Assembly (NCBI GenBank): GCA_035317605.1
Contig: DATHGT010000279.1
Span: 1-46,615 of the forward strand
Length of the DNA: 46,615 nucleotides
DNA from: DATHGT01 sp035317605
GTDB lineage: Bacteria > Methylomirabilota > Methylomirabilia > Rokubacteriales > CSP1-6
Direction: 5' to 3'
The first letter of the stretch is position 1; the number at the start of each line of letters is the position of its first letter. The position numbers and the translations under genes are program-made. Below the pieces are notes generated by a model that worked only from the letters and a program-made list of their open reading frames with translations, had not been told where the DNA came from and ran no database searches. Positions 8,301 to 15,287 of the stretch are shown here, one piece after another.

Positions 8301-9321
8301 GCGTTTTCGCGCGGTACCCAAGGTCGAGCTTCACCTGCACGCCGCGGGCTCGGTGCGTCCCGCGACCATGCGTGAGTTCGTTTCCGCCGACGGTCTGCCG
8401 TCGGCGCTCGCGGACGACTACGCGCCGGCCGCGGCGGGCGAGGGGTTACCGGCGTACCTCACGCGCTTCGCCGCCTGGGACGCGACCGTGCAGAGCCCCG
8501 ACCGTCTCGCGCGCGTGACCGCGGAGCTTTCCGCCGACCTGAAGGCCGACGGCGTCGTCTACGCGGAGGTGAGGCTGCGGCCGCCCACCGACGACGACGG
8601 TCTCTGGCACGCGATGATGGAGGCGGCGATTCAAGCGGCGCGCGCGGCGACCACGCCGGCGCTCGTGTTCATCGCGGTGATGCTCCGCGGCTGGAGCTCT
8701 GAACGCGCCGAACGCGAAGCCCGCCGCGCGGCGGCGCGGGCCGGCCGTGGCGTGGTCGCGCTCGACATCGCGGGAGACGAAGCGGTGAGCGACTTTGCGA
8801 CGCTGGCCGGAGCGACGCGCATCGCCCGCGAGGCCGGCCTCGCCATCGCCACTCACGCCGGCGAGACCGGCGGCGCCGCCGCGGTACGAGAAGCCCTCAC
8901 GCTGCTGGCCCCCGACCGTATTGCCCACGGCGTCGGTGCCGCGGTCGATCCCGCGCTGGTCGCCGAGCTACGCGATCGTCAGATCCATCTGGAGATGGCG
9001 ATCCGCAGCAACGTGCAGACGGGCGCGGTGGCGGAGCCGTCACGCCATCCGTTCGCGATGCTGCTACGCGAGGGAGTCAGCGTGGGATTGAACACCGACA
9101 ACCGGACGATCTCCGGTACCACGCTCTCTGACGAATACGCGCTGGCCGCCGACGCGCTCGGCCTCTCCTGGGCAGAACTGGCTCGCGCGACAACACTCGC
9201 TGCGGAGGCGACGTTCGCGCCGGCCGACGCGAAACGCGAGCTGGCGCGTCGCGTTCACGATGCGTGGGCTTCTCCCGCGCCGGCTACTCGTGCGCGGGCG
9301 TCTCGCGCACCGGGGTCGTAA
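8287..9321 (+). CDS. add: Adenosine deaminase
   Basis: A 344-residue adenosine/adenine deaminase family enzyme. H16 and H18 of KVELHLHAAGSV bind zinc, THAGETGG contains the metal histidine and the catalytic glutamate, RIAHGVG carries the next catalytic histidine, and NTDNRTISGTTLSDEY the catalytic aspartate. It would deaminate adenosine (or adenine) to inosine (or hypoxanthine). ATG at 8287 lies 14 bases inside the upstream amidohydrolase gene; its own stop overlaps the next start as TAATG. Two successive deaminases plus two phosphorylases give a complete route from imported nucleosides to free bases and sugar phosphates. Confidence 0.88.
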   Translation: MSGAERFRAVPKVELHLHAAGSVRPATMREFVSADGLPSALADDYAPAAAGEGLPAYLTRFAAWDATVQSPDRLARVTAELSADLKADGVVYAEVRLRPPTDDDGLWHAMMEAAIQAARAATTPALVFIAVMLRGWSSERAEREARRAAARAGRGVVALDIAGDEAVSDFATLAGATRIAREAGLAIATHAGETGGAAAVREALTLLAPDRIAHGVGAAVDPALVAELRDRQIHLEMAIRSNVQTGAVAEPSRHPFAMLLREGVSVGLNTDNRTISGTTLSDEYALAADALGLSWAELARATTLAAEATFAPADAKRELARRVHDAWASPAPATRARASRAPGS

Positions 9322-10277
9322 TGCTTGAGGGAAGGATCGACTCGAGCGTCGTCTACGCTGGCCCGCGGGCGCGGATCGCCACGCTGACGGGCAGCCCGGT
9401 CTGGGGCCTCGGCGATCGCTTCGCCGCCTTCGCCGAGCGCCACGGCTATCGCCTGGGCGGTATCCATCGGCCGATGACACCGTACGGCCTCGGCCCGCAA
9501 GTCGAAGCCTACGAGGCGCCGTCCGGCGCGCCGGTTCTGCGGATCCCGAGCTACGGCATGGTCGCCGGCGAGGACTGGTCGCTTCGCGCCGCCGAATGGA
9601 AGGTGTTCTGGATCCTCTGGAAGGCCGGCGTGGACGTCGTGCTCGTCGGCGGCACCAGCGGCACCTGCGACTGGCGCGAGGGAGAAGACTCCGTGCGTCC
9701 CGGAGATCTCGTGCTGCCGTGGACGTACTTCAGCCTCGATGCGATTCCGTCCGGGCTTCCGGGCACCGAGCTCGAGAACGCGCTGGCCGAGCGGGTCGCG
9801 CTGATGGACGAGCCCTTCTGTCCGTCGCTCTCCCGCGAGATCATCGGCGAGGTCGGTGCGCTGGAGACCGCGCGCTTCCGCCGGATCCACGGTCAAGACG
9901 CGCGCGTCGTCCTCAACCGCTGGCAGTACGGCGCCGCTTTCGAGTCCGCCGGCCACTCGCTCTTTCTCAGGGAGTACGGCCGCAGCATCGGCTGCCCGGT
10001 GATCACCGGCGACTGCGTGAGCCCGGTCCTCGCCCGCGTCTGCGGCATGCACCTCGGCTACTACCACGTCCCATCGAATTGGGCCGAAGGCCTACGGCCG
10101 CAGAACCTCACCAGCTCGCTGGACGTCCTCTACCTGGAAACGCTCCCCGAGGTCGCGGCCACGCTCGAGCTACGTCTCCTCGCGCGTCTCTCCACGCCGA
10201 CAGACTGCCGATGCCGCGACCTTCTCCGGCCACGGCCGCCTGAGTATCGTCGCGCCCTCAGCCCGCCGGCGAGCTGA
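9321..10277 (+). CDS. Divergent MTA/purine nucleoside phosphorylase-like protein
   Basis: A 318-residue protein starting with TAATG coupling to adenosine deaminase. The middle of the protein follows the MTA/purine nucleoside phosphorylase pattern: GVDVVLVGGTSGTCDWREGEDSVRPGDLVLP resembles the Gly-Thr-Ser segment of MTAP, MDEPFCPSLSREII matches the usual PFC-P region, and CPVITGDCVSPVLARVCGMHLGYY the late nucleoside-binding core. The N-terminal glycine phosphate loop is not typical (ATLTGSPVWGLGDRF), so it is a divergent member whose catalysis is not assured. The last 35 residues are Arg/Pro-rich and look unconserved, perhaps from a late frameshift. It would release adenine or hypoxanthine from MTA, 5'-deoxyadenosine or inosine. 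Confidence 0.7.
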   Translation: MLEGRIDSSVVYAGPRARIATLTGSPVWGLGDRFAAFAERHGYRLGGIHRPMTPYGLGPQVEAYEAPSGAPVLRIPSYGMVAGEDWSLRAAEWKVFWILWKAGVDVVLVGGTSGTCDWREGEDSVRPGDLVLPWTYFSLDAIPSGLPGTELENALAERVALMDEPFCPSLSREIIGEVGALETARFRRIHGQDARVVLNRWQYGAAFESAGHSLFLREYGRSIGCPVITGDCVSPVLARVCGMHLGYYHVPSNWAEGLRPQNLTSSLDVLYLETLPEVAATLELRLLARLSTPTDCRCRDLLRPRPPEYRRALSPPAS

Positions 10278-10336
10278 AGGGCGCTCGACGGCATAGGGGA
10301 TTCAAACGGTCTACGCGGTCATGGGGGGCGTCGAAG

Positions 10337-10362
10337 CGCGCGCCGGGTGGCCCCGGCGCGCG
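10337..10362. terminator. GC-rich hairpin between convergent genes
   Basis: An 11-bp perfect stem (CGCGCGCCGGG at 10337-10347 with its complement at 10352-10362) and a four-base loop. It lies 12 bases after the hsp20 stop and 59 bases after the phosphorylase stop, so it can serve both strands. There is no T-run, so intrinsic termination is only likely. Confidence 0.5.
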
Positions 10363-10374
10363 ATCCGCCCTGGA

Positions 10375-10836
10375 TCAGGCGGCCTTGACTTCGATCGTCC
10401 TCGATGTGGCCACGCGCGGCGCGGGAACCCGCACCTCGAGCACGCCGTTCGTGTACTTCGCCTCCACCTTGGCGGCGTCGACGCCTTCGGGGAGATCGAA
10501 ACTCCGCTGGAAGGCGCCGTACTCGACCTCGCGGACGAAGTAATCCTTGCCCGTGGCGTCGGGATCGGCCTTGCGCTCGCCCTTGACGGTGAGGACGTTG
10601 CCCATCCAGGACACCTCGATGCCCTTCGGATCCACGCCCGGCAGCGCGAACTGGATGACGTACGTGCCGTTCTCGACCCACCCCTCGACGGCAGGGTGCC
10701 ACGACCGGTCATCCTGAGCGACCTGGTCCGCGCGGCCGTCGAAGAACCTCCGGAACCAGTCGTCGATGTCGCGGTGATGGTGGTGATGATGATGCAATTG
10801 CGAAGCAGACGGAGACCAGCGAATCATGGCGTTCAT
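10375..10836 (-). CDS. Small heat shock protein Hsp20 (alpha-crystallin family)
   Basis: A 153-residue small heat shock protein. The alpha-crystallin domain runs from about residue 48 to 150: YVIQFALPGVDPKGIEVSW, LTVKGERK, GAFQRSFDLPEGVDAAKVEAKYTNGVLEVRVP. It binds unfolding proteins in the cytoplasm to prevent aggregation. The N-terminal arm holds seven consecutive histidines (residues 15-21). They are native, since they sit inside an ordinary arm and are encoded by mixed CAC and CAT codons. AGGAGA lies upstream of ATG 10836. The leader up to the AT-rich patch at 11014 is long (about 175 bases). The usual C-terminal I-x-I motif is not clear; the protein ends RTIEVKAA. Confidence 0.92.
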   Translation of the reverse strand: MNAMIRWSPSASQLHHHHHHHRDIDDWFRRFFDGRADQVAQDDRSWHPAVEGWVENGTYVIQFALPGVDPKGIEVSWMGNVLTVKGERKADPDATGKDYFVREVEYGAFQRSFDLPEGVDAAKVEAKYTNGVLEVRVPAPRVATSRTIEVKAA

Positions 10837-11013
10837 GGCATTCTCCTGTGTCGATCTTCTCCGGGGGGGCGGCTCGACTCGTCACCCGGGTGTGTGCGGG
10901 TCGCTCTTCTCGACGGCGGCGGGCCAGAAGCGTGAAAGACGGCCCTCGTCGTGGTGTGTGTCGGGTGGCCTTCGTGATCGTGGCCTTCTCACCTGACCCC
11001 TACCGTATCACAA

Positions 11014-11040
11014 TATAACTTATATAACTTATATTAATTA
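11014..11040. repeat. Three tandem 9-bp AT-rich units
   Basis: TATAACTTA is present twice in a row (11014-11022, 11023-11031) and a third unit TATTAATTA (11032-11040) differs at two positions. The block is nearly pure A/T in strongly GC-rich surroundings, and TATAT follows. On the minus strand it could provide the -10 region or an UP-like or regulator-binding element for hsp20. Confidence 0.6.
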
Positions 11041-11092
11041 TATATGACTAGAGTGCCCGGAGGAGTCGACAGCTGGGGGGCCCGCCCGTCGT

Positions 11093-11128
11093 CGCGCCGC
11101 TCAATATCTCGATGTATCGAGCGGCGCG
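11093..11128 (-). terminator. Hairpin after the small membrane protein gene
   Basis: A 10-bp perfect inverted repeat (11093-11102 with 11119-11128) around a 16-base loop that contains its own palindrome CTCGAT-gt-ATCGAG. It starts 20 bases past the stop of the minus-strand gene at 11148, where a terminator is expected. No T-run follows, so it could instead be a protein-binding palindrome. Confidence 0.4.
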
Positions 11129-11147
11129 AGTCGAACGGACGCGCAGA

Positions 11148-11552
11148 CTATCGGGTTGCCGCCGCGACTCCGTTGGTCGGCACGATCTGCGCTGGAGCAA
11201 GGCTGACGGTCCGGAGTGCTTTCACGCAGGCTGACGCGAGGCCTGAGCTCGGTTCGGGATTGCCAGGCATCGTGGCGAATCCCGCCTTCTCGACGAGGTC
11301 ACGCTGGGTGTAGTCCGAGGTGTCCTCTCGGAGCACGGCCAGCTTCTTGGCGACGTCGGGCTGCTTGAGGTAACTTGAGACGCAGAACGGAGTGAGCGCG
11401 GCGACCACGGCTGACTCCTTGCCTTCCGCCACCAGCCTCGTGGTGGTGTGGCCGAGCGTCCATCCCATCCAGGAGAATCCGATAATCATGGTTGCAACCG
11501 CGCCGAAGATGGCGCCCCAGACCGCTGGTTTGATCGACGCTGGCACTTTCAT
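11148..11552 (-). CDS. Hypothetical protein with one N-terminal membrane segment
   Basis: A 134-residue protein I do not recognise. Residues about 10-33 (AVWGAIFGAVATMIIGFSWMGWTL) form one hydrophobic membrane segment; the rest would face the periplasm or cytoplasm. The soluble part contains two cysteines (FCVSSYL and ASACVKAL) that could pair, and many alanines. GGAGGG six bases before ATG 11552 supports the start. It stands alone between a hairpin and the divergent GTPase gene. Small anchored proteins of this look occur in many bacteria without known function. Confidence 0.7.
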   Translation of the reverse strand: MKVPASIKPAVWGAIFGAVATMIIGFSWMGWTLGHTTTRLVAEGKESAVVAALTPFCVSSYLKQPDVAKKLAVLREDTSDYTQRDLVEKAGFATMPGNPEPSSGLASACVKALRTVSLAPAQIVPTNGVAAATR

Positions 11553-11615
11553 AAGGTCCCTCCTCGGGTCGCACTCGTGACGAATATCTATTCTCTGACC
11601 CTCGCCCTCACCGGG

Positions 11616-11637
11616 GTAGTGGACCTTGGTCCACTAC
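11616..11637. promoter_or_regulatory. Perfect 22-bp operator-like palindrome
   Basis: GTAGTGGACC (11616-11625), TT, then its exact complement GGTCCACTAC (11628-11637). A two-base centre is too small for a good RNA loop, which favours a dimeric repressor site of the GntR or similar kind. It lies in the divergent region between the small membrane protein and the ylqF start, 48 bases before the latter. Confidence 0.55.
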
Positions 11638-11685
11638 GATCCCGCATCATGTGGCCGCCGCGGGCGCTGGCCGGGAGGCGCTGAG

Positions 11686-12570
11686 ATGGCGTTCACCTGG
11701 TTCCCCGGCCACATGCAGAAGGCCCTGCGCCGGATCGAGGCCGACGCCCGCCTGGTCGACTTGGTGCTGCTGGTCCTGGACGCTCGCACGCCTGCCACGT
11801 CCCGCAATGCCACCCTCGAACAGACGCTCCTGAGGCAGGGCAAGCGACTGGTCTTCGTGCTCAGCAAGGCCGACATGGCCGACCCGGCCGTCACTCAGGC
11901 GTGGGTACGCGATCTCCGGAGAGACAGGCACGACGCCGTCGCGGTCTCGGGGAAGACCGGCGCGGGGCGTGGCGTTCTGTTGCAGGCCCTCCAGGCGCGC
12001 CACAAGGAGCTGCTGGAGGCGGCGCGACGCCGCGGCATCCAGCACGTCGTGCTCCGCTGCATGGTCGTGGGCGTTCCCAACGCGGGGAAGTCCACGCTGA
12101 TCAACAAGCTGGCCGGCTCGGCGCGGGCGAAAACCGGCAAGCATCCCGGGGTCACCCGCGGACCGCAGTGGGTCCGCCTCGCCGACGGCATCGAGCTTCT
12201 CGACACCGCGGGTGTGATGCTGCCCGGCCGGCTGGAACCCGAGCGCCTGCTCTCGCTCGCCGTGACAGGGACGATCAAGGAGGAAGTGCTGCCGCTGCAG
12301 GAGCTGGCCCCCGGCCTGGTGGAATTGATCCAAGCTCGAGGCCTTGGCTCACACGCGTTCGGGAGCCACCCCCCGCCTCCTCACGGCGCCCCCTGGCACG
12401 AGTGGCTCCAGGCGCTCTGCCGGGCTCGGGGTTTTCTTCAGCCCGGCGGCGAGCTCGACGACCGCCGCGCCGTCCTGTTTCTGCTCAAAGCCCTGCGCGA
12501 CGGCCGGTGGGGACCGCTCACCCTGGAGCGCCCCGAGGTGGACGGGCCAACCACGTCCCGGCGGCGCTGA
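11686..12570 (+). CDS. ylqF: Ribosome biogenesis GTPase YlqF/RbgA
   Basis: A 294-residue circularly permuted GTPase. The motifs occur in the permuted order G4 (LSKAD, 59-63), G5 (VSGKTGAG, about 87-94), G1 (GVPNAGKST, 129-137), G2 (GVTRG, 155-159) and G3 (DTAG, 173-176), which marks the YlqF/RbgA family. FTWFPGHMQKA at the N terminus is its signature. RbgA acts late in assembly of the 50S ribosomal subunit. The ATG at 11686 is preferred because GGGAGG precedes it and the conserved domain begins at once. A C-terminal helical domain of about 110 residues is present, normal for the family. Confidence 0.93.
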   Translation: MAFTWFPGHMQKALRRIEADARLVDLVLLVLDARTPATSRNATLEQTLLRQGKRLVFVLSKADMADPAVTQAWVRDLRRDRHDAVAVSGKTGAGRGVLLQALQARHKELLEAARRRGIQHVVLRCMVVGVPNAGKSTLINKLAGSARAKTGKHPGVTRGPQWVRLADGIELLDTAGVMLPGRLEPERLLSLAVTGTIKEEVLPLQELAPGLVELIQARGLGSHAFGSHPPPPHGAPWHEWLQALCRARGFLQPGGELDDRRAVLFLLKALRDGRWGPLTLERPEVDGPTTSRRR

Positions 12571-12584
12571 CGCGAATCAGCCGA

Positions 12585-13775
12585 TCAAGCGGGAAGCGCG
12601 CCGGGGTCGAAGTCGTAGAGCCAGCGGAGGGACTCGGGCGAGCGGTCGCCGGCCCTGGCCCATTCGGCATCCCGCGCTTCCTGCGCGGGGCCGTCCGACA
12701 GATGGAAGCGCGTCTTGTTGGCGCGCGACAGGTCTTGAAGTCGACTGACGCGGGGCAGGCGCAGGCGCTCGTAGCGTTGTAGCGCCACCGCCGGGTCGTC
12801 GGCGCCGCCGGCAGCGAGGCACGCCGCCAGCGTCGCGCCATCCTCGATGGCCTGGGCGGCGCCCTGGCCCATGAACGGGTACATCGGGTGGCAGGCGTCG
12901 CCGAGCAGCGTGGTGCGCCCGAACGACCAGCGCGGCAACGGCTCGCGATCGAACAGGGCCCAGATGAAGCAGGTGTCGGCAGCGCCGATGATGCGACGCA
13001 CCTGTGGGTGCCAGCCCTCGAAGGTGGCGAGCGCGCGGCCGATGGTCGCGCGATCGGTCCAGTCCTCGCGGTTCCAGGTGTCGTGCTCGGTCCAGCCGAC
13101 GAAGTTCAGCAAGCGGCCGCGGGAGACGAAGTAGTGCACCAGGTGTCCGCCGGGGCCGACCCACGACTGCGAGCCGAGCTCCAGTCCGAGGTCGGCGATG
13201 CGCTCGACCGGCACCAGGCCGCGATAGGCCACGCAGCCGGCGAAGCGCGGCGCTTCCTCGCCCAGCAACGCGGCGCGCACGGTCGAGTGGATGCCGTCGG
13301 CGCCGACGAGGACGTCGCTGGTGACTCGCGCGCCGTTCTCGAACCAGGTTTCCACGTGGTCGCCCTTGTCGGCGAGGCCGGCGAGGCGATGGCCGAGGTG
13401 CACGCGCTCGGACGGGAAGCCGGAGGCGACGATCGACAGCAGGTCGGCGCGGTGGACGGTCAAGTGCGGGGCGCCGTACAGCTCTTCGGAGCGCGGGTTC
13501 AGCGGCGCCCGCTGCAGCGTGCGGCCGTCCTGCCAGCGGCGCTGGTGCGTGCTGATGGGACGCACGGCCTCGCGGTCGAGCGCCGCGCCGAGTCCGAGCT
13601 GGTAGAGGATGCGCGCGGCGTTCGGTCCGATGTTGATGCCGCCGCCGACCTCGGTCAGCTCCGGCGCCTGCTCGTAGACGTGGACGTCGAAGCCGGCCTG
13701 GCGCAGCGCCACGGCGGCGGTGAGGCCGCCGATGCCGGCGCCGACCACGGCGATCTCGGGCGCTGCATCTGTCAC
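12585..13775 (-). CDS. FAD-dependent aromatic monooxygenase (salicylate hydroxylase-like)
   Basis: A 396-residue class A flavoprotein monooxygenase. VVGAGIGGLTAAVALRQAGFDVHVYEQ is the Rossmann FAD site (GAGIGG 12-17). VGADGIHSTVR is the DG motif that contacts both FAD and NAD(P)H, and LLGDACHPMYPFMGQGAAQAIED the second FAD site. Such enzymes hydroxylate salicylate, 3-hydroxybenzoate or similar ring acids using NAD(P)H and oxygen. No ring-cleavage gene is nearby, so the substrate is open. The GTG start at 13775 leaves a seven-residue lead to the Rossmann strand. It converges with ylqF (14 bases between stops). Confidence 0.88.
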   Translation of the reverse strand: MTDAAPEIAVVGAGIGGLTAAVALRQAGFDVHVYEQAPELTEVGGGINIGPNAARILYQLGLGAALDREAVRPISTHQRRWQDGRTLQRAPLNPRSEELYGAPHLTVHRADLLSIVASGFPSERVHLGHRLAGLADKGDHVETWFENGARVTSDVLVGADGIHSTVRAALLGEEAPRFAGCVAYRGLVPVERIADLGLELGSQSWVGPGGHLVHYFVSRGRLLNFVGWTEHDTWNREDWTDRATIGRALATFEGWHPQVRRIIGAADTCFIWALFDREPLPRWSFGRTTLLGDACHPMYPFMGQGAAQAIEDGATLAACLAAGGADDPAVALQRYERLRLPRVSRLQDLSRANKTRFHLSDGPAQEARDAEWARAGDRSPESLRWLYDFDPGALPA

Positions 13776-13816
13776 GGCGCGCAGGATACCGGAACCGGGC
13801 GCGGGCCGGCAAACCG

Positions 13817-15229
13817 TCAGGACGGGTTCGCGGCCGCCGTCGCCTCCGGCCCGCTCCAGCCGCCGCCCAGCGCCTTGTACAGGCCGACCGCGGACTGCAG
13901 GCGGTTGAGTCGGACCTGCGCCAGCTGGTCCTGCGCGGCGAACAGCGTGCGCTGAGCGTCGAGGACCGTGAGCAGGTCGTCGGCGCCCGAGCGATAGCGC
14001 ACCTCGGCCAGGCGCAGCGATTCGCGCGCGCGCGCCTGCACGGCGTCCTGCAGCTGCTCCTGCTGACCCTGGCGCGAGGCGCCGGCCAACGCTTGCTCGA
14101 CGTCCACGAACGCGGACAGGATCGTCTTGCGATACGTCTCCACCAGCTCACGCTCGCGCGATTCGGCGATGGCCTTCTGGCCGCGCAGTCGGCCGCCGTC
14201 GAAGATCGGCTGCAGCAGCGAGGCGGCGATCCCGATCGCGCTGGTCGTCCCGCCCGAGACCAGCGAGAGCAGCGCGCCGCTCGCCAGACCGGCCGTGCCC
14301 GTGAGCTTGATGCTCGGCAACAGCGCGGCCCGCGCCGCCGCGACGTCGGCGTTGGACGCGGCGAGCTGAGCTTCGGCGCTCGCGAGATCCGGGCGGCGGA
14401 CGAGGAGCTCCGCGGGCAGTCCCGGATCGACCGCCGGCACCGCGAGGTCGACGACGCCGGCCGCCTGGACGTCGAAGCCCTCCGGTGGCCGGCCCAGCAG
14501 CACCGCGAGGGCGGCCAGCGTCTGCCGCTCGAGCTGCTCGAGGGGCAGCAGCGCCGCGCGCTGGGACAGCACGGTCGCTTCCTGACGAGAGACGTCGAGC
14601 GCGGAGGCCGCGCCGTTGCGCGCGCGCGCCGACACCAGCTCGAGCACGCGCTCGGCGATGGCGAGGTTCTCGCGCGCGATCCCCAGGCGAGTGCGCAGGG
14701 CCAGCACGTCGAAGTAGCTGGTGGCGACGCCGGAGATCAGGGTGAGCCGGGCGGTGTCGCGATCGAACTGGCTGGCCGCCAGCGAGGACTCCGCCGACCG
14801 CTTGCCCGCGCGATTCTTTCCCCACAGGTCCAGCTCGTAGCTGGCGGTGAGGCTGAGGCCGGTGGCGTTGCTGGTCACCGCGCCGCCGGCGCCGCTGGTG
14901 CGGTGGGTCGACGTGTCACCGCCCGCGCTCAGCATCGGAAAGAGGGAGGCGCCGACCACGCGCACCTGGGCCTCGGCCTGGTGCACACGCTCGGTGGCGA
15001 TGGCGAGGTCCGGGCTGCCGTCGAGCGCTTCATCGACGAGCGACGACAGCTCGACGGATTCGAAGCTCCTCCACCAGGTCGGCGACACCACCGCGGCGCT
15101 CGCGGGCGCCGCTTCGTTCCACGCGCCGGCCACGGGCACGTCGGGCTTCAGCTTGGGACTCACGATCGCGCAGCCCGTGAGGCTGAGGGCGAGCACCACG
15201 GCCACTGACTGTCGAAACACGTTGTTCAT
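13817..15229 (-). CDS. RND/MacAB-type outer membrane efflux lipoprotein (NodT family)
   Basis: A 470-residue TolC-like factor. The N terminus is a lipoprotein signal with lipobox LTGC, so the protein is anchored to the outer membrane. Two OEP repeats follow (roughly 50-250 and 260-460), with LVDEALDGSPDLAIATERVHQAEAQVR and SRERELVETYRKTILSAFVDVEQALA as typical coiled-coil segments. It would trimerise as the exit duct for the MacA-MacB pump encoded just upstream. The ATG at 15229 is chosen because it begins the signal peptide and has GGGAGTGA before it; a start at 15283 would put 18 odd residues before the signal. Confidence 0.88.
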   Translation of the reverse strand: MNNVFRQSVAVVLALSLTGCAIVSPKLKPDVPVAGAWNEAAPASAAVVSPTWWRSFESVELSSLVDEALDGSPDLAIATERVHQAEAQVRVVGASLFPMLSAGGDTSTHRTSGAGGAVTSNATGLSLTASYELDLWGKNRAGKRSAESSLAASQFDRDTARLTLISGVATSYFDVLALRTRLGIARENLAIAERVLELVSARARNGAASALDVSRQEATVLSQRAALLPLEQLERQTLAALAVLLGRPPEGFDVQAAGVVDLAVPAVDPGLPAELLVRRPDLASAEAQLAASNADVAAARAALLPSIKLTGTAGLASGALLSLVSGGTTSAIGIAASLLQPIFDGGRLRGQKAIAESRERELVETYRKTILSAFVDVEQALAGASRQGQQEQLQDAVQARARESLRLAEVRYRSGADDLLTVLDAQRTLFAAQDQLAQVRLNRLQSAVGLYKALGGGWSGPEATAAANPS

Positions 15230-15287
15230 CGCGTCACTCCCGCGTAAAGCGTCGGTCCGAGGCACGGCATTCCTCCAAGACATCGCG

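Larger units (their letters stand above)
10837..11147. other. 311-base intergenic region upstream of hsp20
   Basis: No convincing gene. Bases 10837-11013 would form the hsp20 leader (minus strand). Then come an AT-rich tandem repeat (11014-11040) and a strong hairpin (11093-11128) next to the end of the minus-strand gene at 11148. I see no clear sigma-32-type promoter. Confidence 0.5.

Noticed and set aside
11014..11040. Replication origin iterons
   Set aside because: Only three short units, no DnaA boxes or replication genes nearby.
11044..11313. Plus-strand open frame beside the hsp20 upstream region
   Set aside because: It crosses a hairpin and runs antisense to the supported 134-residue gene; composition is not protein-like.
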